Part shown: positions 12,554-24,182 of the stretch, piece by piece
How positions within the stretch are numbered: position 1 is the first letter of the stretch
Layout of the letters: each line of letters starts with the position of its first letter
Source of the DNA: Symbiotaphrina buchneri
Lineage: Eukaryota > Ascomycota > Symbiotaphrinales > Symbiotaphrinaceae
Direction of reading: 5' to 3'
NCBI GenBank assembly: GCA_001599915.1
Contig: BCIG01000002.1
Coordinates: 620,001-684,000 of the forward strand
DNA: 64,000 nucleotides
The notes under the pieces: generated by a model
The model's input: the letters and a program-made list of their open reading frames with translations, nothing else
Databases searched by the model: none
Told to the model about the DNA's origin: nothing
Position numbers and translations under genes: made by a program

Positions 12554-12557
12554 ATGA
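12507..12557 (+). promoter_or_regulatory. Upstream ORF overlapping the polymerase gamma start
   Basis: An ATG at 12507 opens a 16-codon frame whose TGA (12555-12557) overlaps the main ATG (12554-12556) as ATGA. A second mini-ORF of three codons lies inside it at 12533-12544. Such overlaps can tune initiation at the main start. Whether the transcript begins upstream of 12507 cannot be seen here. Confidence 0.5.
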
Positions 12558-15500
12558 AAACAGCACTGAACCTATGGGGTCGCGGCCATGGAGTGCTCCC
12601 GCGGTATCACCCAGTCTTTGCTGCTCCTCCGGGGCCCGTCGTACCAGCCTTCTTGTCCGTGGCCCCTGGCTTGGTCAGGCAATATGCTACGGAGTATGGA
12701 TCGGAGCAGTCACGCATTGAGGAAGTTGGTAACAGAAGCCTATCTGGTATGCCTCCATTCTTCTCACACAAAACTCTGTACTGTGTGGCTGACATTATAC
12801 AGTACCATCCACCCCCCGGTTCAATGAAATAGGAGTCCAACAGCTGAGCAGCCATGTTCATACGCAACTATTTCCGCGGCCTTCCAAGGCCCCTCCCGGC
12901 GAGCTCATCAATCTGTCTCGCGATCATCTTGCTCGACATGATTTATTAGGAAAGAACCAAGAGCATGCGCCTCCTGTGGCATTCAACCTTCCACAGCTCC
13001 AGGGCGAAACTCTGGACGAGCATTTCTACAAACTAGGGATGGATGCAGCAGAGCCATACCTCACCATGGCGCGCGAACTGGCGCAAATCGATCCTCCCTC
13101 AAAGCCACGTCGATGGATACGGCGTAGTGGGTGGACGAAATACCATCCGGATGGGCGTGTAGAGGAAGTGGAGGTCCCTGATGAATCAATCCTGACCTTC
13201 GATACGGAGGTGATGTGGAAGGAGAGTCCATTTGCCGTTATGGCGTGTGCCGTAAGCTCGACGGCATGGTACGCTTGGCTTTCGCCATGGCTCCTAGACG
13301 AGACGGAGGACGACCGCCAACTTATCCCTTTGGGTGATCCTACGACAGAGAGGGTAATAGTTGGACATAACATAGGCTACGACCGTGCCCGCATACTGGA
13401 AGAATACAGTCTCCAACAGTCGAAGAATGCATTTCTGGATACAATGTCGCTGCATGTAGCCGTCAACGGCATGTGTTCTCGTCAACGCCCCACGTGGGTG
13501 AAACATAGGAAACACCGAGAGATGCGCGACAAGATCGTGTCGGACAGCAATTCAGCGGAACTGTCAGCTCTTCTAGAGTCAAATATGCTTTCGGAAGAGG
13601 AGGAGGAGCTGTGGGTGCGACGCAGTTCTGTCAACTCGCTTCGAGACGTCGCCAAATTTCACTGTAATGTGACCATAGACAAGTCACAGCGAGACCAATT
13701 TGGAGAGCTTCGGAAGGAAGGTGTGCAAGCGAAGCTAGAAGAGCTCCTTGACTATTGCGCAGCAGATGTTGCTATTACCCACCGTGTCTACAAGAAGGTC
13801 TTTCCATTATTCGCAGATGTGTGCCCACATCCTGTCAGTTTTGCTTCTTTGAGGCACTTGTCCTCAGTCATCCTTCCAGTCAACCATTCATGGGAGACTT
13901 ACATCACCAACTCCGAGGCTACTTACCACAAATTGTCAGATGCTGTGGAACGCCGGCTTGTGGAGCTCGCGCACCGGGCGTTGGAATTCAAAGTGGAACC
14001 CGAGAAGTTCGAAAATGACCCTTGGTTGAGCCAGTTGGATTGGTCGGGACAAGAGGTTAGGATGGTAAAAGGGAAAAAGAAGGGTGATCCCGCAAGGCCG
14101 GCCGCAAGACAGAAAAAGCCTGGAATGCCTATATGGTACAAAGACCTGTTCTCGACGAATGATTCGCCAATCTCCTTGACTGTGCGTACAAGGATTGCCC
14201 CCCTGTTGCTTAGATTGGCCTGGGATGGATATCCTCTATTTTGGTCTGATGTCTATGGTTGGACGTTCCGTGTCCCGAAAGGAGAAATGCAGAAGTACAA
14301 GGACCAGGCCGTCACAGAATGCGATATGTCTGTTGAGCAGGTTCTTAGGCTTCGAGATGACATGGATCACAAATACTTCAAACTTCCGCATAAGGATGGT
14401 CCCGCGGCCAGATGTGCTAACCCGCTTGCGAAATCCTACCTGCAGTACTTCGAGACTGGCAAATTATCCTCGGAATATCCATATGCAAAAGAGGCGTTGG
14501 AGATGAATGCCTCATGCTCATATTGGATCAGCGCTCGGGATCGGATCATGTCCCAAATGGTGGTCTACGAAGGGGACAAGGAACGGAATATCCGAGACAA
14601 GGATCGATCGGCGACGGAGATCGGTTTCATTCTGCCTCAGGTCATACCGATGGGGACGATCACCCGCCGCGCGGTAGAGAATACGTGGTTGACAGCCAGC
14701 AATGCAAAACCCAATCGTGTCGGTTCCGAACTGAAGTCTATGGTTACAGCTCCACCTGGTTACTGCTTCGTTGGTGCAGATGTGGATTCTCAGGAGCTTT
14801 GGATTGCCAGTTTAGTTGGAGATGCACAGTTCCAACTTCATGGGGGCAATGCCATCGGATTCATGACCTTAGAAGGCTCCAAAGCAGCAGGCACAGACAT
14901 GCATTCAAAGACTGCTCGGATCCTCGGGATATCGCGGAACGACGCCAAAGTATTCAACTATGGGCGTATCTATGGTGCCGGACTAAAGTTTGCATCCATC
15001 CTCCTTCGTCAGTTCAATCCCTCTCTGACAGAGGCCCAAACGAGTGAGATCGCATCCAAACTTTACAGGGAGACAAAGGGAATCAAGACGTCCAGGAAGA
15101 TGATCCATCAGAGGCCTTTTTGGCGCGGAGGGACCGAATCGTTCGTCTTCAATCGTCTAGAAGAATTCGCCGAGCAAGAGCGACCTCGTACCCCCGTTCT
15201 TGGAGCTGGTATTACCGAGGCATTAATGCGGCGATTCATCAATAAAGGTGGCTTTATGACTTCGCGTATCAACTGGGCCATACAATCATCAGGGGTAGAT
15301 TATCTTCATCTTCTCATTGTTTCCATGGATTACCTCATCCGTCGCTTCAACTTGGACGCGAGGTTAGCTATCACGGTGCACGATGAGATTCGATATCTCG
15401 TCAAAGAGGAAGACAAATACCGGGCTGCAATGGCTTTGCAAGTTGCGAACATCTGGACTAGAGCAATGTTCAGCCAACAGATGGGTATCCATGATCTTCC

Positions 15501-16011
15501 TCAATCCTGCGCCTATTTCTCGGCAGTGGATATAGACCATGTGCTACGAAAAGAGGTGGACATGGACTGCATCACACCGTCACATCCTACGAAAATACCG
15601 CACGGCGAGAGCTTGGACATTGAACAGCTTCTGACCAAGGGCCGCTTGGCGATGCTGGATCCTGAAATCGACCCTGTGGATCCGCCGTTGGTAAACAATT
15701 ACACCTATGAGCCGAGACCTACAGTATTGTCGTCTCTCAAAGAGAATGATATCAATTTCATGAAGGCGCAGATCACAAGTGATGAAAAGGAATTGCGCGA
15801 CATCATTAAGGAGGTCAGGAAGAGAACACCCAATATTAGGATGTCAAACCGGGAACCGCTAGCCCCAGCTTATGCTCAACCGCAGTCTCCCATTCTGAAG
15901 GAAGTGGATATCTTCCCAGGATGGGGAAAGCAATCCAGATCCCATGTCCAGAGACATCTTGCAAATCTTGAAAAGCAGCTGCCCAGGGTCCGGCAGCATG
16001 GTCGGGTGTGA
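12554..16011 (+). CDS. MIP1: Mitochondrial DNA polymerase gamma, catalytic subunit
   Basis: Exons 12554-12746 and 12803-16011 give 1,133 residues. The first exon is rich in Arg/Ala and lacks acidic clusters, fitting a mitochondrial presequence. The second begins just before the conserved FNEIGVQQLS. The 3'-5' exonuclease motifs are visible: Exo I TFDTE, Exo II VGHNIGYDRAR and Exo III YCAADVAITH. The polymerase motifs are A VGADVDSQELW, B with RILGISRNDAK and FNYGRIYGAG, and C ITVHDEIRY. All are intact, so this is an active proofreading family A polymerase that replicates mitochondrial DNA. The C-terminal extension of about 130 residues after the palm is typical of fungi and is poorly conserved. 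The intron is supported by the homologous sequence on both sides of the junction. Confidence 0.96.
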
Positions 16012-16555
16012 GCTGCGTCTTGTTCATTGTACATTGCTTCATCATGGTATAGGTCATGACGTTGTTCACCGGCTGCGGCTCGTGCCATATTAGCAACTGT
16101 GACAACTCTGTTTATATTAAACGGCTTTGGTGATTTGATGGAGTCTGGCTTGGATTTGGGTTCAGCTGGTCCGCCCGTTTAATGTCTTGTTTGGCGTTCT
16201 ATGGGGCGAGGAGCACGGGCAATGAGCATGACCAGTCGTAAGCGTTTGGGGCTTGTCTATGGGTGGCTTTAATGTCAGATACAGTGCATCTTGACACTCT
16301 GTTTTGGGTCGCTGCGTTGGTGGCAAAGGTGAATCGGCTCCCATTCTGTCCCCTCGACAGGTGATAAAGGATGCAATAATATTTTCGTCAAAAGCATTGA
16401 TTGCAGTTGCCACTCCATGTAGTACTCAGATATTATCTATGCTCCAGTGTGCCCTAACTCCTTATATCCGAAAGAAACGCCGTAATATGGGCACATGCCA
16501 GGTAAAGGATATCCAGCGAACAAAATAGACATCAACTCCATGCCGTCGTTGTGCC
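16012..16555. other. Convergent intergenic spacer
   Basis: Downstream regions of the polymerase gene (+) and the GTPase gene (-). I see no further gene, tRNA or repeat. Confidence 0.6.
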
Positions 16556-18765
16556 CTAGACGGCTTTGGGAGTCTCGGAGCCCAATGGTTTATTTGGATC
16601 ATAGCCTAGCTCTTTCACAATCCCAAGACCTTTGGTGCGTCCTTCACGGAAGATCAATCGATCTCCAACAGCTATGTATTCAGGTCGCTGCACGAAGCGA
16701 AATGCGACGGTCGCTCTATCGCCGGTGCGAATATACGCCCTATCAATGTCGATAATGGCACATGTCTGTGAAACTGCGCCAACATGAAGCATCGCCTGGT
16801 ACTTGGTCTTGATGGTCGTCGCATGACTCAAGATGAGTACTCAAAGTTCACATTTAGTCGGAACACACGCTTGGACTGTCTCAATAACTTACCTTCCGCC
16901 ACGAAATCACAATATACTTTGGGAGGCTGCTCAAGTTTCGGAAGCACTACCATACCCTTTCTCACGTCCTTCCTGCGGACTCGTTTTAGCGCGAAGGAGG
17001 CCGATTGACCCGCAGAGCAGAGGGGAACTGGTATACGCTTGCGTTCGATAGATCGTATATTTGTGGTCGTGAACTGACCGAGTGAGTCTGGGCCAATAAC
17101 CACAGTATCACCCGCATGTACCACTCCTGGAAAACATCAGACACCACTTAATCCCTCAGGCGAGCAGATACACCTACCGCTTTTGACGACTCCGGATACT
17201 ACAGTGCCCACGAACGGGACCGAGAAGGTATCATTGACATGAAACTCAAAAGGCGCGAGAGAATCGTAATGGCCATGATGCGGAAGAATATTGAGGAATG
17301 TGCGGACAAGATCCAAAGATTCCCCCGTGACATTGGAGACTTGAAAGACTGGACATATCCGATGGCTAACAAATTGCGTCTATAGGAAAGTCTTAGATGG
17401 CGAAGGGTAGTGAGAAGGCTGGAACATACAGCGGTCTCTATACACTGCTCTCGATCCTTGATAAAAACGGGTATCTTCCGTGCTCCGGGTGACTTCAACA
17501 GCTTGGTCAGTTGCGTGATGGTATCCTGCAAAATGTTTGGTGGACAGATGTCAATCTTGGTAATGACCACCATGACAGGAACGTTCAGCGCCAGGGCTAT
17601 CCCCAGATGCTCTCTGGATGTCACTTTCTGTCAGCACGCCCCTAAAGAATGTTGGGTATCATACTTGCTCATCCCGACCAACCCATTATTCGCCGCCACC
17701 ATGAGCAGACAATAATTGGGACTGCTGCTGAGCAGACCAAACACAGTGGTGCGGAGATATCGCTCATGACCCGCAAGGTCAGTGAAGCTAATGACCTTGG
17801 CCTCCCGAATGTTAGCAACGCAAGATGACCTGAGTCGGTCGGACACACAGATCGTCTTCCAATCTCCTCCCATGATAGTTTCCGGCCGGCAACGTTTGAA
17901 GCAACGACCTCGCCGTGGGTGTCGAAACCTAAAATCTCCATGCCGACAGAACTTGTACGGCCGCTTTCGATCTCATGTTTGTGTCTGAAAAGATTGACCC
18001 TGGCTTTCCCTCTCCCATCGTCGAGTCCGCCTTTCACAAGAACACCCAGCATGGTGCTCTTGCCCGCATCAACTGCGTATAGCGTAAGATAGTATGTAAT
18101 AAACTGTCTGATTGGGGAGCCATACCGTTCCCGACCACAGCTATGCGAGTCTCGATGACATCCTCTACTGTCTTAGGTTCCTGCCGTATCATCAACTTTC
18201 CGCTTGCTCCCGTATGTCTCTCCTTTCCCGGCCCCTCTTCCTCGGTGCCGCCGGCATTGCGTGTTAGAAGCACCTGACAATGGGCGCTCGATGCTGCTGC
18301 TGCTTGCTGGACATTCCCTAGCGCCCTGTCCCACTGCTCCTTAGTGAAATTCATCGAATCCCCATTGTCCTCCAAGCCCAGATCAAAGAGGCACTCGCCA
18401 TGGCCTTCCAATAGTCGGATCCGTATGAGCTCAGTGAGCTCGCAGATTGCTGACGATGCTTCAGCAGCCTCCGAAAGGAGCAATTCTTTCAGAGGAGTGT
18501 GTGTGGCAGTATCCCTTAGGCCGAGCGCATCGATAAAGTCCAGTTCTAAATGATCCTCCTTATCATGGGCCATGCTGGTCGAAGCACGAGCAGAGCTCTC
18601 TGGGCCATACCCGCGCCGGAGCGACTGCTGTTTCTCCACGTAGTCGGCGAAATCATGAAGAGCCTATGCGAATCAGTCTCACTCTTGGATTTTCGACCTG
18701 GCTCTTGTCACCGATTCGCCCTTGCGACGCTCCACAACCGTCTGTTTCTGCGAGCCTGCCGTCAT
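16556..18765 (-). CDS. GTPBP1/GTPBP2-type translational GTPase
   Basis: Eight exons (18712-18765, 18126-18663, 17849-18072, 17665-17801, 17430-17613, 17178-17379, 16893-17126, 16556-16839) join to 618 residues with all phases consistent. The GTPase motifs are G1 VVGNVDAGKST (about 194-204), G3 [10 protein letters not shown]4 ITKID and a VSNVTGE segment. They are followed by two EF-Tu-like beta-barrel domains ([36 protein letters not shown]). This is the layout of GTPBP1/AGP-1, an EF1A relative linked in animals to mRNA decay and rescue of stalled ribosomes. Its role in fungi is little known. The short first exon rests on splice sites alone (donor GTGACA), so the start is the least certain part. 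The alternative is initiation inside the second exon. Confidence 0.85.
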
Positions 18766-19310
18766 GTTCACTTTGCCCCTCTGGTACAGCTGGTCTGCGG
18801 GGCTATCGAAAGGTTCGTATTCGAGTGATCATTGGGAATGTTTCAAAGAGCCGCCGCTGTCGGAAGAGAGAAGATGCCTATATAATTACTGATTTAGGGA
18901 TGTGCTGATCGATCGTAGACTCGGGTCGTGACGTTGGCTACATAAATGCGGGGATGCGTTCTGTTATCGATAAAGCGAGCTCAGGACTGACTGGTCTGGA
19001 TGAGTCAAGAAAGTCCTTGAGCACCACAAACACCTGGATGGTCAATATCTTGACTCACAGGCCGACTTGACTCTAAGAATTACTCATTGAAGCATTCATA
19101 TTTTATGCACGTAAATTCTAGGGCGCCACATTTTCCGCAATGCCAAGGTCTGACGACCCTCTTCGTCCTTCCACCAGGTTGAGGCCAAAATAATGTTAGG
19201 CCTGCTATAAGATCCATCACCACGCTTGGTGCAGGATCCCCCCTCGTCCATGGCATATCCCCCGATATCTGCCCTTTTCCAACTTAAGCAGCGCAACTCG
19301 TGGCCGCCTT
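18766..19310. other. Intergenic region
   Basis: This lies between the GTPase start and the LSM3 end (both minus strand). It should contain the GTPase promoter. I found no other coding or structural signal. Confidence 0.5.
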
Positions 19311-19794
19311 TCAGGATCTCGATTGTGGAGATATGAGGACGACAGAATCACCTAGTTGCGTGAACACAGGGAAATTTGAGATGTCACATTTTCCCGGTCA
19401 TACCTCGAACAAACAGCATTTCGGACTGTTTCTTGATTGTCTGGAAGCCAGTAAGCATGTTGAGGCGCAGCTGCTGCTGTACAGAGGGGTTCCACCTTCA
19501 CGTCTTCTTCCTCGTCGTCCTCGATGAGGTATACCGTCTCTTCAACATCGCTCAGGACGAGGTTGCAGTGATTATCGTAGGCCTATTAGTGAGTACGCTA
19601 GAGGTCAGCTGCAGTTTCTGCGATGCACACGTCAAAACAGCGTAGCGGGGAAAGCAAGAGGGACGGACATGCAGACGACCCTTGAGCTCCCGGTCACCTC
19701 TCAGTTTGACGAAGACGACCTCGTCCAGAGAAAGTCGCACAAGATCCAGCGGCTCTGAGACCGGAGCTGATGCTCCGTCTTCCACATCTGTCAT
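19311..19794 (-). CDS. LSM3: U6 snRNA-associated Sm-like protein LSm3
   Basis: Four exons (19669-19794, 19496-19582, 19404-19440, 19311-19351) encode 96 residues, the usual LSm3 length. The Sm fold is complete. Sm1 contains [37 protein letters not shown] and the acidic loop [11 protein letters not shown]. Sm2 contains [13 protein letters not shown]. LSm3 is a ring subunit shared by the nuclear LSm2-8 complex on U6 snRNA and the cytoplasmic LSm1-7 mRNA decay complex. Three introns in fewer than 500 bp, one exon being only 37 nt, are typical of LSM genes in filamentous fungi. Every junction falls inside conserved sequence, so the model is firm. The gene is divergent from the candidate Mei4 gene. 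Confidence 0.95.
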
Positions 19795-20610
19795 GGTGAC
19801 ATGTGGTTGTGAGGAAGCCGAATTGTAGGAGGAATGGTAAGGATAACTAACTTCGTACCATGGCTTGACACCTTTGGAAGGACGTGGGAAACTGCCCCGG
19901 AAATGCGCTCTTGTGATTGGCTGGTACGTTGCATATCCAGATTCATAAAGCGGCGAGACGGCCCGGGTACTTCCTAAGCGGGTGGCATCGATAAGGTATC
20001 TCAGGTACTCAATCAATAAGGTATTCATCAATATTTCTTGCTTCCTCCTTTCCTCCACCTACCTTACCTTGAGGTAAGATGGGTGAGGTAGATAAGGTAG
20101 CCGATTGGAACAACTCGATCTTGCTCATCTTGCTGATCTTCCTACCTTGCCTATAGATCCTCCCTCTCGTAGAGAAGATCCCTCGCGAACCGCAAAGTGT
20201 AATGCAGTCGTTTCTGATCCTGGTGGCCACAGTGCGATATCCGGAATATAGATCCTATCCCATCTCTCATATCCCCTCTACCATTCGTTCTCTGTCGCAT
20301 TTGTGGCCGATTCCGACACTCTCATCCCTGTCCGAGCATATTCTCTACCTGATCACATTCTTTGGTCCTTCGCCGAGGAATCGAGATCGCTGCTCGGTGA
20401 CTTTTATTCAGAGCTCCATTAACAACGTCGAGTATTTCCTTTCTCTTCTCAAGGAGTCCACAGTACCTTAGTCTTCTTGCCTCGTTACTTTTGTTCTTGT
20501 AGCGAGGGTGTGCTGTTGACCAAGGGCCTGGGGTCATTGCCTCCTGGTATTCCTTTCTTCGGCATCCATAAAAGCCGAGAGGCTTTGGCATAACGGACCG
20601 TCGGCACGAC
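19795..20610. promoter_or_regulatory. Divergent promoter, LSM3 / candidate Mei4
   Basis: The 816 bp gap between two start codons includes a run of TACCTTACCTTGAGGTAAG-type motif copies at about 20056-20100. No gene is supported inside it. Confidence 0.55.
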
Positions 20611-22251
20611 ATGGACAGCCATCCAATTGTGCCATCTCAGAGGCAACTAGCTCTCGCTTTTATCGTTGTCAAATCGAAACCGCCCTGCTTTACAGTTCGA
20701 GGTATGCCTCTCTCACTGATCGTTACCGTGTAACGCTCCAATTAAATCCCTCTAGAGCTAATCCTCAAGATGAGGAAGTACATGAAATCTGGACGGAGTC
20801 CTCGTCCTGCGGAGACAGGTGACAGGATGCTGGATAGCGTTGCTTACTGGAGAGGGTCCTACGCCAAAGCAGAGGCAGAGCAGACTGAACTACGCAACCG
20901 AATCTTTGACCTTGAGCGCCGGAATGAGTCCCTTTCGGAACAGTTGAAGCGAGACAGGGCCGCTTTCAGCGATGCCAACATATTAGGCATGGCAAAAAGG
21001 CCTTCACCGCAAGAAGTCATCCCTGCCGCAAATGCGGGAAAGCGGAGGAAGACAGGGAATGGCGTCCAGAGTGCCGACACTGTAACACTCGGTCTCGGTC
21101 AAGAACTAGAGGCTTTGGGCTCTAAAGTCGATGGTGAGTGTTGCCTCTAATCTCGAGTCCCATAAAGCCTGATCATCTGCTTTGCAGTGGTTCCATTTCT
21201 ACACGGAATTCGGCAGCTCTCGGTTCTGATGAAACAAAAGAAGCCTGATGCCTCAGTCCTCGCCAGCGCTCTTCTTGGTGTCTGCACTGCCTCCGAGAAT
21301 GCTCTGTCGTCCTGGCTCAGTTTGCTGCCAGTCTGCGATGGTAACGAACATGGTGGGCCATCTCGTGGACGCTCCAATGTCTTAGTCCGGATCAATAAGG
21401 AGGGGAGAGGCGCAGAACATATCTGCACTGCGATCTCCAGGATAGTCACATATTCTTTGACTGGGTTTGATAGGCTGTGCAAAGATACTGCTCAGAGTGG
21501 GCTTCGGGGGAAGGTCATCTACGCATATGTCAAGCTCTACTCCAAGGCCCTGGACTGCCTCCAGGCATGCTGCACGGCGCAAGCAAACACCGTTCAAAAG
21601 CCCAGGCCAATGGCTGCAGTTCGCGGACGATCCCAACCCAGATCACAAAAAAATGTCTCTATGGCAGCAGACAAGATGTTATCCGGCCCCTTTTCCAGCT
21701 TCTGCGCCACGTTATTGAGAGTTCTAGACCGTGAATCCGCACACCACAGGGACGTCATGGAGGGGTTCTACGCTTTGTTGTTGGAGCGTATCGGCGTGCT
21801 ACTCGGAAAGACTGTGTTCTCGAGAGTGGAAACAGGGCTGGAAATCGCCGCTCACGAATCCGGTCCACCGGCACCTATAGAGCAATCGCAAGTCATATTG
21901 GCGAGGAACTACGAAGCATCGTCCTTGGTATGGGTACTTGAGCGATCAATGATGTGTCTCCAAGTCAGACAAGCCAATGCGCAGGAATCGCAGCCGATCA
22001 GAAGCTCTTTATCCGCCAGAACGCAGGAACGGATCCAGATGACTCTCCTGAAAGGTGTATTCGGCGACGACAAGAAAGACTTCGAGCAAGCCCTCAAGGC
22101 CCCTCCAACGGCAAATCTGGAAGGTCTGGATGACACTGTACTGAAAGAATCTGCCTTCGCTGGCGAATGGTTCGAGCAGGCTATCTGGAACCTAGTAGGT
22201 TGGGAAGTGCTCGCGGGTACTATGAGTGCTCACTCAGGCCAAGGCGGCTGA
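20611..22251 (+). CDS. Candidate Mei4-family meiotic recombination protein
   Basis: Exons 20611-20701, 20756-21133 and 21188-22251 give 510 residues. Residues 12-24 read LALAFIVVKSKP after a Gln, close to what I recall of the conserved start of animal MEI4 (LALALAIIRSKP). Next comes a Trp-containing charged coiled-coil segment (AYWRGSYAKAEAEQTELRNRIFDLERR, in two parts about 60-95), at the place where MEI4 has its WKSKxExLxxEV segment. A basic NLS-like stretch GKRRKTG lies near 126. The rest is helical, with no enzymatic motif. Mei4 acts with Rec114 and Mer2 to promote Spo11 breaks on meiotic chromosome axes. Without an alignment tool this remains inference. If wrong, it is a conserved fungal protein of unknown function. 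Confidence 0.5.
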
Positions 22252-22325
22252 GTCACTCGGTAGCTGCATGGTATGTAGAGCATGGAGTGGCTAGAAATGT
22301 GCAGTACAACAGATTTCATGATAGA

Positions 22326-23484
22326 TCAGTATGTGGCTGCCAATCTTTGCGTTATATAGTCGAAAGAATTTATGCCCGGATACTTCTTGCCTTCCTTTTC
22401 CCAAGTGCCCGGTATAGCTTCAATGTACTTATCAAAGTTTGGGTTACAGAAATATGCAACCGAGTACCGTGCCGGATACTCGCTGGCATCCGGTTCGACG
22501 GGTGGTTCCACGACGCGATGTTTGGTGGACTTGATCGTGTCGTTAGACCAGCGTGCTAACATATCGCCGGCGTTGACCACAATTGTGTTCGGGATTGGCG
22601 TTGCGTTTACAAACTTGCCGTTTGGAGACTGCACCTGAAGCCCGCCCCGAGAGTCTTGAAATAGAAGTGTAATGGAACCTGTGAAGGGACAGAACATTAA
22701 GCAAGCTCGCGCCACGGTACAATCGTTCGAGGGCTGCTCACCATAATCGGAATGAATACCTGCTCGCACTTGACCCTTGTTTTTCTGGAAAACTGTCTTG
22801 TCGACGGCCGGATAGTGGAGCAGCCGCAGCACGTTGTCTCCGGCGTCAGTATATTGATCAAAGTATGTCTCATCAAGAGCCATGCCCACGGCAATGGCTC
22901 GCATGACTTCCATGTGCAGCTTTTTGCAGGTCTCGTGAAAGGCAGTCATGGTCCGTTTGAACGCGGCACCTTCCTCGTCAAAGCGATCTGGCCAGTTATT
23001 GGGATATTGGTCCACTCCTTCCCTTCCTATTTCCATGGACTCCTTCAAGTCTGGGTTTCCCTGCTTCACCTTCTCTACCTCTTCTTTGTCGGTGAGGAGT
23101 GACACCTTCTCCCTGCCGTGTGCGACGTACCCACGGTTGCTTTCGGGTGTTGTCCAAGCAAGCGCATCTTTCTGTTGCTGGGGCCGCTTAAAGAAACTGG
23201 CTGAAGAAGAAAAAACATCCTCGATGGTCTCGGCAGGGATGCCATGATTGGAGAGATAGATGAAGCCAGCGGTGCGGAAGCCATCAAGAACAGCTCGAGC
23301 AGTCTTTTCTCTGGCAGAAGGTCCGCTCGGGTCCAGAAACTGTCCGAAATCAATGATCTACGAGAGGTCAGCTACGAGATGCATAAGCCATGTCTCTCAG
23401 GATTGTACGTACAGGGATAATTAAATCATCTTCAGCCACTGCATTCTTCGCCATCGTGGGCGTGTCCACGACCCCATTCGCCAT
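22326..23484 (-). CDS. Thymine-7-hydroxylase-like 2-oxoglutarate/Fe(II) dioxygenase
   Basis: Exons 23413-23484, 22742-23357 and 22679-excluded then 22326-22678 give 346 residues; the second intron is 22679-22741. The N-terminal DIOX_N part (IIPIIDFGQFL, AGFIYLSNHGIP) leads to the jelly-roll core. The iron ligands are H226 and D228 (HSDYGSITLL) and H283 (STKHRVV). R300 in RYS binds 2-oxoglutarate. The segments HGREKVSLLTD, LLHYPAV, NPNFDKYIEAIPGT and the terminal QRLAATY match fungal thymine-7-hydroxylase as I remember it from Neurospora. That enzyme oxidises the thymine methyl group stepwise to 5-carboxyuracil. The divergent neighbour encodes the next enzyme, which strongly supports this over a generic isopenicillin-N-synthase-like oxygenase. 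The second intron is in frame and stop-free. Confidence 0.85.
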
Positions 23485-24182
23485 GTTTCCACTCGTCTTA
23501 CGCCGTTGGATGTAGCGTGTAATGTGTGTATGTGTGTGTTCGTGAAGGTACCACAGTCAGGGTGAAGACGAAATTGAAGAGGTTCGATGACAAGCCGTGA
23601 GAATCAACCAAAGGTTGCACAGTTATATCCCTACTAGGGTGCGTATCTTCCTCGAGCGGACCGGAGCGCATCGCGTGTTGCTTCTTATCAGTCATGGCGC
23701 CGTTGGTTCCTTATCTTGTTATCAACTCCCCTGACACACCAGTCCCCCAAAGTTCCACGGTGACTGAGCCCAAAGATGCAATGACTTCGGCTTGACAGTT
23801 TCATCGATCTCTCGGGCTCTTACTTGGGTCATGATCGTGTAACACCCCTGGCGATCAGGAGCTCCCTACCTGTGAAGGTCACTGTGAACTCAAACCACCT
23901 TGGAATTGAGCGCCGTGGATGTGACGTGATAAGAACCTTTATCGTCATTTTATCAACGAGAATTGGCTTGGCGTGCCGATAAAACAACGAAAGACCCCCA
24001 AAATAGCTCTGAACAATCTCATTTGCTCCGGTCCCTGAGCAAGGATCAACAGCGCTTTACATGCAGAACATCTAGTTACACAAAGCACCCGTGGGCTTTT
24101 GTCAGGCAAGGGCCTGGATTGCGCTTCACTTTTCTACAGCATTAGGGTCCCCATTGAGTTCGTCCACTTTACACCTCTCGAA
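23485..24182. promoter_or_regulatory. Divergent promoter of the thymine-salvage pair
   Basis: This 698 bp segment separates the two start codons and probably drives both genes. It contains several GATA-type sites, such as TTATCA and GATAAG around 23675-23730 and 23925-23985. These sites would suit nitrogen control by GATA factors, but I did not test for enrichment. Confidence 0.45.

Noticed and set aside
14514-15047. 177-residue plus-strand frame inside polymerase gamma
   Set aside because: Shadow of the polymerase in another frame; all polymerase motifs are in the main frame.
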